Assembly: GCA_002305545.1 (NCBI GenBank)
Contig: DBRG01000023.1
Span: 157,250 to 221,249, forward strand
Reading direction: 5' to 3'
Length of the DNA stretch: 64,000 bases
From: Bacteroidales bacterium UBA1374
Lineage (GTDB): Bacteria; Bacteroidota; Bacteroidia; Bacteroidales; UBA932
Below are positions 42,621-50,897 of the stretch, in pieces. Below the pieces are notes generated by a model. The model saw only the letters and a list, made by a program, of their open reading frames with translations, was not told the origin of the DNA and made no database searches. Position numbers and translations under genes: made by a program. Every line of letters starts with the position of its first letter. The stretch's first letter is position 1.

Positions 42621-43592
42621 ATGTTTACAGTAAACGAAATACAAGGCTTTGTGAGCCAGGGCATTCAAAATCTTATTAAGTCCTATGACCACAGCCGGCT
42701 GCACGGACCCTTTGACTATGCGCTCTCTACCGGGGGTAAAAGGTTACGGCCTGTGCTCTGCCTTCTCTCTTACAATATCTTTACGGACAACCTGCCCCCT
42801 GCAGTTCTCTATCCGGCCCTGGGACTGGAGGTCTACCATAATTTCACCCTCTTGCACGATGATATCATGGACCAAGCCGACACCAGGAGAGGCCAGCCTA
42901 CTGTTCATAAAAAGTGGGATGTCAATACGGCCATCCTGGCAGGGGATGCCATGTGCATGCTGGCATACAAGTATATTAGCAAATGCGAACCCCGGGTTCT
43001 GCCCATGGTTATGGATTCTTTCCACAAGGCAGCAGAACAGGTATGCGAGGGACAGCAACTGGATATGGATTATGAAACACAATTGTTCATAACAGAAGAC
43101 GATTACATAGATATGGTTTCGCGGAAAACCGGGGCACTGATAGCTTGTTCCATGGAAGTTGGAGGATTGTGTGCAGAGGCCTCCCCCCGGTCAGTCAACA
43201 ACCTGTTTAACGCCGGAATGGCACTGGGCAGGGCATTTCAGATCCAGGACGATTATCTGGACGTATATGGGGATCCCAACGTGTTCGGGAAATCTGCCGG
43301 GACAGATATTAGCAACAACAAAAAGACCTGGCTGCTCACCTATGCCATGCGCAATGCAACAGGGGAGAATCTGGCAGAGCTGAATCGCCTGCTTTCCCAC
43401 AAAGAGGCTCCGGATCGCGTAGAACAGGTGGTTTTGCTGTACAACAAGCTGGGCGCCAGAGAAGCTGCACGTAAGCAGATAGCCTTTTACCTGGATAGCG
43501 CACTGAACGCCATGGACAGCGTGGATGTCCGCTCGGGGAGGAGTGTGGTATTGCAGGAATTTGTAAAAAGTCTGATTGACAGGAACAGGTAA
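42621..43592 (+). CDS. Polyprenyl synthetase family protein
   Basis: The enzyme condenses isopentenyl diphosphate units into a polyprenyl diphosphate for quinones or lipid carriers. The 323-residue all-helical protein has the first Asp-rich motif DDIMDQADTRRG near residue 83 and the second DDYLD near 212. Chain length (C15 to C40) cannot be called reliably. I chose ATG 42621 by promoter spacing and family length; the longer frame from 42534 would start inside rsgA sequence. The DUF4254 gene follows 1 nt later. Confidence 0.92.
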   Translation: MFTVNEIQGFVSQGIQNLIKSYDHSRLHGPFDYALSTGGKRLRPVLCLLSYNIFTDNLPPAVLYPALGLEVYHNFTLLHDDIMDQADTRRGQPTVHKKWDVNTAILAGDAMCMLAYKYISKCEPRVLPMVMDSFHKAAEQVCEGQQLDMDYETQLFITEDDYIDMVSRKTGALIACSMEVGGLCAEASPRSVNNLFNAGMALGRAFQIQDDYLDVYGDPNVFGKSAGTDISNNKKTWLLTYAMRNATGENLAELNRLLSHKEAPDRVEQVVLLYNKLGAREAARKQIAFYLDSALNAMDSVDVRSGRSVVLQEFVKSLIDRNR

Positions 43593-43593
43593 T

Positions 43594-44205
43594 ATGGATA
43601 TTTCTTCTTTCAGCAATCATTGCAACATTCTATTTGATAAGGCAATTGAGGATTATCACAAACTGGACACGACAGAGGCTCCGTGCACAAATCCGTATCC
43701 TGACCACTCACTTGACAATGTGCTATACAAAAAAATCCAGATAGACACTGTGCAATGGCATCTGGAGGACAAGATACGCGACCCGGAAATAGAACCGGCA
43801 GAAGCCCTGTGTATCAAGCGCAGGATAGATGTCCTGAACCAGGAACGCACCGATATTGTAGAACAGCTGGACATCATGTTTTATCGAAAATTTTCAGGAA
43901 TACCCCGTTTGCCCGACGCTTCCCTTAACACAGAAACACCAGCCTGGGCGGTGGACCGCTTGTCTATCCTGGCCCTGAAAATATACCATATGAAGATAGA
44001 AGCGGAAAGAAATAACGCGCCCCTGGCCCCGGTATGCGAAAAAAAACTGGAGGTACTCATGGAGCAGCGTAAAGACCTCTCCAGGGCTATTGACCAGCTG
44101 CTGGCCGATCTGAAAACAGGAAAGAAAACCATGAAACTGTACAAGCAAATGAAAATGTACAACGATCCGCTTCTCAACCCTGTTCTGTATGAAAAAGAAA
44201 AATAG
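43594..44205 (+). CDS. DUF4254 protein
   Basis: The 203-residue soluble, helical protein matches DUF4254 in character: charged, with HLEDKIRDPEIEP near residue 50 and a run of paired helices. I recall no known function. In Bacteroidota it commonly sits directly before a GT9 glycosyltransferase, as here with a 17-nt overlap, so the two likely act in the same lipopolysaccharide or glycan step. ATG 43594 lies 1 nt after the synthetase stop. Confidence 0.78.
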   Translation: MDISSFSNHCNILFDKAIEDYHKLDTTEAPCTNPYPDHSLDNVLYKKIQIDTVQWHLEDKIRDPEIEPAEALCIKRRIDVLNQERTDIVEQLDIMFYRKFSGIPRLPDASLNTETPAWAVDRLSILALKIYHMKIEAERNNAPLAPVCEKKLEVLMEQRKDLSRAIDQLLADLKTGKKTMKLYKQMKMYNDPLLNPVLYEKEK

Positions 44206-45178
44206 GATACCACACGTACTTTGTCTGCGTTTTTCTGCATTGGGCGACGTGGCCATTGCCTCTGTCGTGCTTAAAGCCTTTGCCCGGGACAATCCCGGAG
44301 TTTTTTTCACCCTGGCCGGTCCTGGTTTGCTTGCCCCTTTGTTTGCAGGGGTACCGAATTTATTTTTATTGTCTGTAGATAAAAAACAGCCGCTAAGGAT
44401 CATTTTGAGAAGCCTCCGGAAGGTCCATCCCACGCATGTTGCCGACCTGCACAGTGTGATCCGGTCTTTTTTCCTGCGGTCTTTCTTCTTTATTAGCGGG
44501 ACACCGGTTGCCTTCCTGCATAAAGGAAGAAGTGCAAGACGCCGGCTGCTCAAATCTTCGGATTCCACTCCTGCACTGGTACCTGTTTACCGGCTTTATG
44601 CCATGACATTGGAAAGGCTCGGTTTCCATGCGCCTTCGCTGGTGGAGGACAACATCATTTCCCTGGAACGGGGCCCCTGGAAAACCATAGGGATCGCTCC
44701 TTTTGCCCTCCATAAAGGAAAACAATGGCCTACCTGCAGGATGCGCCAGGTTGCAGTCAGTCTGGCACAGGAAGGAGCCCGGATTTTTCTGTTTGGAGGG
44801 GGAAGTGAAGAGAAAGCTCAAATGGAAGCCTGGACAGCCGATCACGGCAACATCCACCTTGCGGCCGGTGCAGGGGATGGTTTTGAAGCCGAACTTGCGG
44901 TGATCAAGATTCTGGATGTGATGATCAGCATGGATTCGGCCAATATGCATTTTGCCTCGGCCATGGGCATTCCGGTCATATCCATCTGGGGAGCCACACA
45001 TCCCAAGGCGGGGTTTTACGGATGGAGGCAGGATCCGCAAAGGGCTGTGCAATTGCCCATGGATTGCCGCCCCTGTACCATATTCGGGGCAGGGCCCTGC
45101 CGGAAAAGTACGTATGAATGCATGGAAGATCTTACTACAGAACAAGTCTTATCCTATGTCAGAACAGCAATGGAGTAA
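44189..45178 (+). CDS. Glycosyltransferase family 9 (heptosyltransferase-like)
   Basis: GT9 enzymes add heptose or related sugars to the lipopolysaccharide core. The 329-residue GT-B protein has the N-terminal RFSALGDVAIAS motif, the HKGKQWP block, and the C-terminal donor site SMDSANMHFASAMGIPVISIWG followed by THP-AGFYGW. A Cys-rich segment CRPCTIFGAGPCRKSTYEC near the end is typical of the family. Sugar donor and acceptor are unknown. It overlaps DUF4254 by 17 nt and the U32 gene by 23 nt. Confidence 0.9.
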   Translation: MKKKNRIPHVLCLRFSALGDVAIASVVLKAFARDNPGVFFTLAGPGLLAPLFAGVPNLFLLSVDKKQPLRIILRSLRKVHPTHVADLHSVIRSFFLRSFFFISGTPVAFLHKGRSARRRLLKSSDSTPALVPVYRLYAMTLERLGFHAPSLVEDNIISLERGPWKTIGIAPFALHKGKQWPTCRMRQVAVSLAQEGARIFLFGGGSEEKAQMEAWTADHGNIHLAAGAGDGFEAELAVIKILDVMISMDSANMHFASAMGIPVISIWGATHPKAGFYGWRQDPQRAVQLPMDCRPCTIFGAGPCRKSTYECMEDLTTEQVLSYVRTAME

Positions 45179-46409
45179 ACCCGAAATTATGGCTCCGGCA
45201 GGCAATTGGGCCAGCCTGAGGGCAGCTGCCCAGGGGGGTGCCGGATCGGTTTATTTTGGGGTAGGGGAACTGAATATGCGTGCCCATGCCGCCCACAATT
45301 TCCAGAAGGAAGACTTGCCCGGGATCACTGCTTTTTGCCGCAAAAACGGAATGCGCTCCTATCTGACGGTCAACACCATCTTTTACGACCAGGACCTGGA
45401 AGAGTTGAAGTCCCTGTTGCAGGCAGCTTCCGATGCCGGTGTCTCTGCCGTAATCGCATCCGATATGGCAGCCATTGAGGAAGCCCGCTCCCTGGGACTG
45501 GAAGTGCATATTTCCACGCAAATGAACGTGTCTAATATCCGTGCTTTGGCATTTTATGCGCGGTTTGCCGATGTGGTGGTACTGGCCAGGGAGCTGACCC
45601 TGGAACAGATAAAGACCATAGCCCGGGAAGTCAGATCGCGCAACATCACCGGGCCTTCAGGAACCCTGGTCAAACTGGAGCTTTTCTGCCACGGGGCCCT
45701 GTGCATGGCCGTATCGGGCAAATGTTACATGAGCCTCCACCATTACAATAAATCGGCCAACCGCGGTGCCTGCTACCAGGTCTGCCGCCGTTCCTATACG
45801 GTTACAGACAACGAAACCGGTGAACAAATGGAGGTTGACAACAAATACATCATGTCTCCCAAAGACCTGTGCACCGTCCGGTTCATAGACAGGATACTTG
45901 CCGCAGGCATTGAAATTCTAAAAATAGAAGGCAGGGCACGCTCTCCGGAATATGTAAAAACCACCGCGCAAGTCTATTCCAAGGCGGCTCAGGCAGTGCA
46001 AAGCGGAACGTTTACACAACAACTGGCTGCCGATCTGGAAGAACAGCTGAAAACCGTTTTCAACCGGGGATTCTGGGGGGGATATTACCTGGGAGAACCC
46101 CTGGGACAGTGGAGTGAAACTTATGGAAACCAGGCAACGCAAAAGAAAATGTATGTGGGCCGGGTGACCAATTATTATTCAAGGCAGGGAGTTGCCCAGT
46201 TGAAAGTAGAAGCCGTCCCCCTTCATGCAGGGGACGAAATCCTGGTCATTGGGCCTACTACGGGTGTGATTGAGGAAAAGGTACGTGAGATCCGGCTGGA
46301 GGGCGGAATAACAGTCCCCACAGCCCCGCAGGGTGCTGTCTGCTCTATTCCTGTTGCAACCAGGTTAAGGCTGTCGGATAAAGTGTACCGCCTGGAGAAC
46401 ATTGTCTAG
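45156..46409 (+). CDS. U32-family protein, probable tRNA uridine hydroxylation factor (TrhP-like)
   Basis: U32 proteins were named collagenase-like peptidases, but several are now known to take part in tRNA 5-hydroxyuridine (TrhP) or ubiquinone (UbiU/V) hydroxylation. The 417-residue protein has the signature ELFCHGALCMAVSGKCYMS near residues 165-185, then NRGACYQVCRRSY; these Cys residues bind an Fe-S cluster in relatives. The N terminus KPEIMAPAGNWASL is standard. I chose ATG 45156, overlapping GT9 by 23 nt. Protease activity should not be assumed. Confidence 0.85.
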   Translation: MSEQQWSKPEIMAPAGNWASLRAAAQGGAGSVYFGVGELNMRAHAAHNFQKEDLPGITAFCRKNGMRSYLTVNTIFYDQDLEELKSLLQAASDAGVSAVIASDMAAIEEARSLGLEVHISTQMNVSNIRALAFYARFADVVVLARELTLEQIKTIAREVRSRNITGPSGTLVKLELFCHGALCMAVSGKCYMSLHHYNKSANRGACYQVCRRSYTVTDNETGEQMEVDNKYIMSPKDLCTVRFIDRILAAGIEILKIEGRARSPEYVKTTAQVYSKAAQAVQSGTFTQQLAADLEEQLKTVFNRGFWGGYYLGEPLGQWSETYGNQATQKKMYVGRVTNYYSRQGVAQLKVEAVPLHAGDEILVIGPTTGVIEEKVREIRLEGGITVPTAPQGAVCSIPVATRLRLSDKVYRLENIV

Positions 46410-47302
46410 ACAACCTCGGCCAGCATACAGCGGGCAGATCCGCCACCGTGAGTTTCTATGGTATCCAGCTCAGGAGTGATAAGCCTGTTAAAAGATCTGA
46501 GAACCTTGCGCTGAGAAGGGGTTAGTACCTTGTATGCGCGCTTTGACATGACCAGGAAGGGCTCTTTTTTACGGGAAAATACCTGGAACATGTTGCCGGC
46601 AAAGTGGTTCATTTGCTCAGCCGTGATTTCTACCACCTTTTTGTCATCCTGTTTAAAAATATCCAGCAGCGACTGCCGGTCAGATTCAGAAGGTATGGAT
46701 TCCAGGCAGATGACCACATAGTTGCGGGCCATGCACATCATCACGTTGGTGTGATATATTGCAGATCCTTTATCCAGCGCATCAAAACAGATGGCCTGGT
46801 AACCCAGTGTATCACAGATATCCCGGAACAAACCCTCGTCGGTCCTGGGAGAGCGGCAGGCATAGGCCCTGTTGTTTTCCCGGTCAAAGATCATGCTCCC
46901 GGTACCTTCAAGGAAACGGTTTTCACGTTCACGCGGGCTCATGTCTATCCACCGGATGCGCGGGGCATGTTCCTGAATGGCCTGGAAAACAGATTTTTTC
47001 CGTTCCAGCCGCCTGTTTGGTGCGTACATGGGGTACAAGACAGCCAGTTGTCCCGGGTGAAAAGATATCCAATTGTTAGGAAATATGGAATCGGGGGTAT
47101 GTGGTTCAGGGGTGTCCTGAATCACTATCACGTCAATATCGTGTTTCCTAAGGAGGGCAACATAGCGGTCAAATTCTGCCAATGCCTTGTCCTGCACCAG
47201 GGTGGCATCTTCTCCCGTAGCAACCTGGAAGGCATTGTTTACTGCTGTCTGCGGATTGAAACCGAAACAACAGGGTCGAATCATCAGCAGTTTATTTGTC
47301 AA
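46406..47302 (-). CDS. ctlX: Citrulline/arginine hydrolase of the amidinotransferase fold (CtlX-like)
   Basis: The 298-residue protein belongs to the guanidino-group-modifying superfamily (arginine deiminase, dimethylargininase). PNNWISFH, the ERENRFLEGTGSM block, and a C-terminal HGGGSARCM with the nucleophile Cys292 are visible. Bacteroidota proteins of this type next to ornithine aminotransferase are called CtlX, proposed to hydrolyse citrulline to ornithine. The gene overlaps rocD by 11 nt, which supports that role. Its end overlaps the U32 gene by 4 bp. Confidence 0.82.
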   Translation of the reverse strand: MTNKLLMIRPCCFGFNPQTAVNNAFQVATGEDATLVQDKALAEFDRYVALLRKHDIDVIVIQDTPEPHTPDSIFPNNWISFHPGQLAVLYPMYAPNRRLERKKSVFQAIQEHAPRIRWIDMSPRERENRFLEGTGSMIFDRENNRAYACRSPRTDEGLFRDICDTLGYQAICFDALDKGSAIYHTNVMMCMARNYVVICLESIPSESDRQSLLDIFKQDDKKVVEITAEQMNHFAGNMFQVFSRKKEPFLVMSKRAYKVLTPSQRKVLRSFNRLITPELDTIETHGGGSARCMLAEVV

Positions 47303-48512
47303 AACTCAAGATTGTATTACGAATGATCTCCATGGCTTGCATCAGTTGGGACTCCCTGATCACCAGCGGCGGGGCCAGGCGGATGATGTGCCGGTGCGTA
47401 GGCTTTGCCAGTACACCGTTTTTTGCCAGGGCCATACATACATCCCAGGCTTCCACCCCGTTTTTGGGGGTAATGACAATGGCGTTCAGCAGTCCTTTGC
47501 CACGAACCAGCTCTATACGGTCGGAAGGAATGGATTTAAGGTGATTGCGCACGATTTCTCCCAGGTAAGAGGCTTTCTCTGCCAGTTTTTCGTCTTCCAC
47601 AACTTTCAGAGCCGCATGCGCCACCCTGCAGGCAAGAGGAAATCCGCCGAAAGTGGAACCGTGTTCGCCGGGTTTTATGGTAAGCATGATCTCGTCGTTT
47701 GAAAGAACGGCAGACACGGGCAGCACCCCTCCGGATATGGCCTTGCCCAGGATCAGGATATCAGGGTGAACCCCTTCATGGTCACAACAGATACGTTTGC
47801 CCGTACGGGCAATACCGGTCTGGACCTCATCTGCAACGAACAGCACATTGTGTTCTTTGCACAGGTCATAGCATTTTTTGATATACCCCTCGTCCGGGAC
47901 CATTACACCGGCCTCTCCCTGAATGGGTTCAACCAGGAAAGCTGCAATGCGCGGGCCGTATTCCTTCAAGACTTTTTCCAATGCGTGAACGTTGTTATAG
48001 GGAATCTTGATGAAACCCGGGGTAAACGGACCAAAACCCTCATAGGCGCCTGGATCTGTGGAAAGGGAGATCACCGTGATTGTGCGTCCGTGAAAGTTCC
48101 CTTCGCAGCAGATGATCATGGCTTCGTTCGCCGGGATGTTCTTTTTCTCATAGCCCCAGCGGCGGGCCAGCTTTAAGGCTGTCTCAACGGCTTCGGCCCC
48201 GGTGTTCATGGCCAAAACCTTGTCGTATCCAAAAAAACGGGTGATATACTCTTCATAAGGACCCAGGCAGTCGTTGTAAAAAGCACGGGATGTGAGGCAA
48301 AGCTGTTTGGCCTGATCTGTAAGGGCCTTTACAATCTTTGGGTGACAATGTCCCTGGTTAACAGCGGAGTATGCAGAAAGAAAATCAAAATACTTTTTTC
48401 CTTCAATGTCCCATACATAGGGGCCTTTGCCCTTGCTCAGGACAACCGGAAGCGGATGGTAATTGTGTGCTCCGTATTCTTCTTCGAGCGTAATATAATC
48501 TTGAGATTTCAT
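47292..48512 (-). CDS. rocD: Ornithine aminotransferase
   Basis: RocD moves the delta-amino group of ornithine to 2-oxoglutarate, giving glutamate semialdehyde, which cyclises to pyrroline-5-carboxylate. The 406-residue class III PLP enzyme has NTGAEAVETALKLARRWGY, the cofactor-binding DEVQTG motif and the PLP Lys in LGKAISGG. The order rocD-ctlX gives a short route from citrulline to glutamate. A TATCTTCG box (one mismatch) lies 5 nt before the ATG. Confidence 0.95.
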   Translation of the reverse strand: MKSQDYITLEEEYGAHNYHPLPVVLSKGKGPYVWDIEGKKYFDFLSAYSAVNQGHCHPKIVKALTDQAKQLCLTSRAFYNDCLGPYEEYITRFFGYDKVLAMNTGAEAVETALKLARRWGYEKKNIPANEAMIICCEGNFHGRTITVISLSTDPGAYEGFGPFTPGFIKIPYNNVHALEKVLKEYGPRIAAFLVEPIQGEAGVMVPDEGYIKKCYDLCKEHNVLFVADEVQTGIARTGKRICCDHEGVHPDILILGKAISGGVLPVSAVLSNDEIMLTIKPGEHGSTFGGFPLACRVAHAALKVVEDEKLAEKASYLGEIVRNHLKSIPSDRIELVRGKGLLNAIVITPKNGVEAWDVCMALAKNGVLAKPTHRHIIRLAPPLVIRESQLMQAMEIIRNTILSFDK

Positions 48513-48517
48513 GGTTG

Positions 48518-48525
48518 CGAAGATA
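48518..48525 (-). promoter_or_regulatory. Near-consensus -7 box for rocD-ctlX
   Basis: The reverse strand reads TATCTTCG, one mismatch from TAnnTTTG, 5 nt before the rocD ATG. It lies within the longer possible PrsW reading frame. Confidence 0.45.
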
Positions 48526-48535
48526 TGGAATTTTA

Positions 48536-48565
48536 TTGCACTGTAAAAATTGAAAGCTATATTTA
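48536..48565 (+). promoter_or_regulatory. Candidate promoter for the prsW-sigma operon
   Basis: TTG at 48536-48538 and TATATTTA at 48558-48565 are 19 nt apart, matching the -33/-7 layout of Bacteroidota promoters except for the last base of the -7 box. The in-frame GTG at 48570 follows 4 nt later. Confidence 0.45.
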
Positions 48566-48569
48566 CAGA

Positions 48570-49565
48570 GTGAAAATAATACTCAGCATATTGCCCGTTC
48601 TGCTGTTTCTTGTTTTCCTTTTTTTAATGGACAGTTTCAGGCTGGTGCAAACCAGACAGGTTGTACTGGCCATTTTCTGGGGATGTGTCTGTGCCCTGAT
48701 CAGTTACGGGATCAACACCCTGCTGATGGATACTGCCGGCCGGTCCTTTGACTTGTTCTCCCGTTATATGGCTCCAGCCATTGAAGAGGTGCTCAAATCG
48801 GCGGTCATTTTTTATCTTATCCGTAAAAACAGGATCGGGTTTATGATTGATGCCGCCATTTACGGATTTGCGGCAGGAACAGGATTTGCCTTATGCGAGA
48901 ACCTGTTTTATATCTATTCCCTGGAAGAGACCTCGCTGCTCACCTGGGTTATCCGGGGTTTTGGAACGGCGGTGATGCATGGTGGCTGTACTGCGCTGTT
49001 TGCCATTATTTTTCTTGGAGCAAAATCCAGGGGCCGGATGATAGCACCCGTGGTATTGGCAGGATTGGGCGTAGCTTACGTGATACACTCCCTGTTCAAT
49101 CATTTTTACATTCATCCTGTCATTCAGACGCTTGTGATTGTCATATCCCTGCCGGTGCTGTTTGTGCTAATCTTCCGCTATAACGAAACCCTGCTTCGCG
49201 ACTGGATGGAACTGGAACTAAGCAGCGAGGTGGAAATGCTGAAAATGATACGTCAGGGAAAATTCTCGGCCACCAGGGCAGGAGAATACCTGGGTTCGCT
49301 CAAAGACCGCTTTGCCGGGGAAGTGGTCCTGGATATGTACTGTTACCTGCAGCTTTACCTTGAATTATCACTCAAGGCCAAAAGGAACATCATGCTTCGC
49401 GAAAATTCTCTTCCCTATCCGGCAGAGGAAGGAATTATCGGAAAACTGGCCGAGTTAAAGGCTCTGCGTAAAAGAATCGGCCCGGTGGGAGAGCTGTCGC
49501 TTTCTCCCCTGATCAGGATGAATTACCGCGATATCTGGAAACTTAACCAACTTTCTGCACATTGA
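48570..49565 (+). CDS. PrsW-family intramembrane metalloprotease
   Basis: PrsW proteases cut membrane-anchored anti-sigma factors within or near the membrane. From GTG 48570 the protein has 331 residues: about seven membrane helices in residues 1-205 and a cytoplasmic C-terminal part of about 125 residues that Bacillus PrsW (about 218 aa) lacks. The family motif EExxK is IEEVLKS (Glu72, Glu73, Lys76), with further candidate ligands Glu110 (LCENLFY), His137 (MHGGC) and His173 (IHSLF). An in-frame ATG at 48525 would add 15 residues but overlaps the rocD promoter. The stop overlaps the sigma-factor start by 4 nt, so its anti-sigma target is likely encoded next door. Confidence 0.88.
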   Translation: MKIILSILPVLLFLVFLFLMDSFRLVQTRQVVLAIFWGCVCALISYGINTLLMDTAGRSFDLFSRYMAPAIEEVLKSAVIFYLIRKNRIGFMIDAAIYGFAAGTGFALCENLFYIYSLEETSLLTWVIRGFGTAVMHGGCTALFAIIFLGAKSRGRMIAPVVLAGLGVAYVIHSLFNHFYIHPVIQTLVIVISLPVLFVLIFRYNETLLRDWMELELSSEVEMLKMIRQGKFSATRAGEYLGSLKDRFAGEVVLDMYCYLQLYLELSLKAKRNIMLRENSLPYPAEEGIIGKLAELKALRKRIGPVGELSLSPLIRMNYRDIWKLNQLSAH

Positions 49566-50149
49566 AGACTATTTATTACAGCGCAGGAAGCCCGAAGGGA
49601 TTAAAAGAGGACGGACAAATAATACGGGCAATCCTTGACGGCCAGACTGCACAGTACAGGTTGCTGGTGGAACGGTACCAGAACCCGGTCTTCAGGGTGA
49701 TTTATAAAATTGTCAACAATCACGAAGAAGCCGGGGAATTGACACAGGATGTTTTTGTGAAAGCTTATGAATCGCTGCCACAGTATGACCCCCGGTATAA
49801 GTTCTTCAGCTGGATCTACAGGATGGCAATCAACAGGGCACTGTTGTTCCTGCGAAACAGAAAGCCATATGTGGAACCGGAACAGATCCCGGCTCGGGAG
49901 CGTGAGAAAGTGACCCACGATGGGCAGCCGTTTGATTTGGTCACCAAAAGCACCTTGGTGGAGAGGGCGGTAAACGAACTTGACCAAAAATACAAGACTG
50001 TGATCCTGCTCAAATATTTTGCCGGCCTATCCTATTCCGAAATTTCCGAAACCCTGGACCTGCCGGAAAAAACAATAAAATCACGGTTGTTTGACGCCCG
50101 GATGTTGCTCAAGGAAAAACTTGAAAAAAACCTGAAATATGTTGACTGA
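49562..50149 (+). CDS. ECF-type RNA polymerase sigma factor
   Basis: The 195-residue protein has sigma region 2 at about residues 25-100 (AQYRLLVERYQNPVFRVIYKIV then DPRYKFFSWIYRMAINRAL) and region 4 at about 135-190 (LKYFAGLSYSEISETLDLPEKTIKSRL, the helix-turn-helix for the -35 element). Region 3 is absent, as in ECF factors. The start is TTG 49562, overlapping the prsW stop; no ATG lies upstream of region 2. The anti-sigma gene overlaps its end by 11 nt. Confidence 0.92.
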   Translation: MKTIYYSAGSPKGLKEDGQIIRAILDGQTAQYRLLVERYQNPVFRVIYKIVNNHEEAGELTQDVFVKAYESLPQYDPRYKFFSWIYRMAINRALLFLRNRKPYVEPEQIPAREREKVTHDGQPFDLVTKSTLVERAVNELDQKYKTVILLKYFAGLSYSEISETLDLPEKTIKSRLFDARMLLKEKLEKNLKYVD

Positions 50150-50852
50150 AAAGGACATATTACTCATACAGAACAAAGTGGACGGGACGCTCTCCCGCCG
50201 CGAAGAAGACCAGTTTGCGGCCTTGCTTGAAGCGTCCCCCCAGGCTGTGGACCTTTACAGGAAACTGCTGGGCGTGCATGAAGAAATGTACAGCAGTGCT
50301 GCCCGTATCCCTGAGATAGATATAACAAACCGGGTTATGCACCGTATAAAGGGCAAAACATTTCTCCACAGGCTCTTTACCGGCAATGGCAGGGTTTATG
50401 CCTATGCTGCCTCCCTGGTGCTGTTTTTTGTATTGGGTGTCCTTGCGGCCATGTATCTTATTCCTTCCCTGAGGAACCTTTCACAGGACCAGCTCACCGG
50501 AACCATGGCCCGCAAAGAACCTTCATCTTGGAAATACAGCGATAAAAAAATTGACATTGAGGTACAGCAACATCAAAAGGCCGGTCTGCTAATCTACTGG
50601 TTATCTGTTTTTTCTGCAGACACCCTTGAATTGGAATTCACCCCCGCAGGGACGTCCATGACCGATAATTGGCTGAAAATTATTAATACTGATGGGTTGG
50701 CCCTTAAAGTAGAGAAACCGGACCATAAAATATCTTATATTTGCAAGGGTAACACGGTCTTTGCACTGACCGATCCTCCCGATCGTTCTTCCCTTACGTT
50801 TTCTTTGGAAGGGAAACAGGCCTTCCATATGAAATTTCCACCAACTTTTTGA
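50139..50852 (+). CDS. Single-pass membrane anti-sigma factor (putative)
   Basis: The 237-residue protein has a cytoplasmic helical N terminus (1-85), one membrane helix at about 87-109 (VYAYAASLVLFFVLGVLAAMYLI), and a periplasmic domain of about 125 residues. It lacks the HxxxCxxC zinc motif of classical ZAS anti-sigma factors. The position directly after, and overlapping, a sigma gene and the layout support an anti-sigma role. With PrsW upstream, its membrane helix is the natural substrate. The periplasmic part, ending MKFPPTF, is unrecognised and may be the sensor. Confidence 0.75.
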   Translation: MLTEKDILLIQNKVDGTLSRREEDQFAALLEASPQAVDLYRKLLGVHEEMYSSAARIPEIDITNRVMHRIKGKTFLHRLFTGNGRVYAYAASLVLFFVLGVLAAMYLIPSLRNLSQDQLTGTMARKEPSSWKYSDKKIDIEVQQHQKAGLLIYWLSVFSADTLELEFTPAGTSMTDNWLKIINTDGLALKVEKPDHKISYICKGNTVFALTDPPDRSSLTFSLEGKQAFHMKFPPTF

Positions 50853-50897
50853 TAACCATTGATTATTTATTATAGAAGACTACCAACACACACGAAA

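Noticed and set aside
44952..45155. Longer U32 start at ATG 44952
   Set aside because: The extra 68 codons lie within GT9 in another frame and match no U32 family N terminus; ATG 45156 begins MSEQQWSKPEIMAPAG.
45156..46409. Collagenase role for the U32 protein
   Set aside because: The Cys signature is that of tRNA/ubiquinone hydroxylation factors, and there is no export signal.
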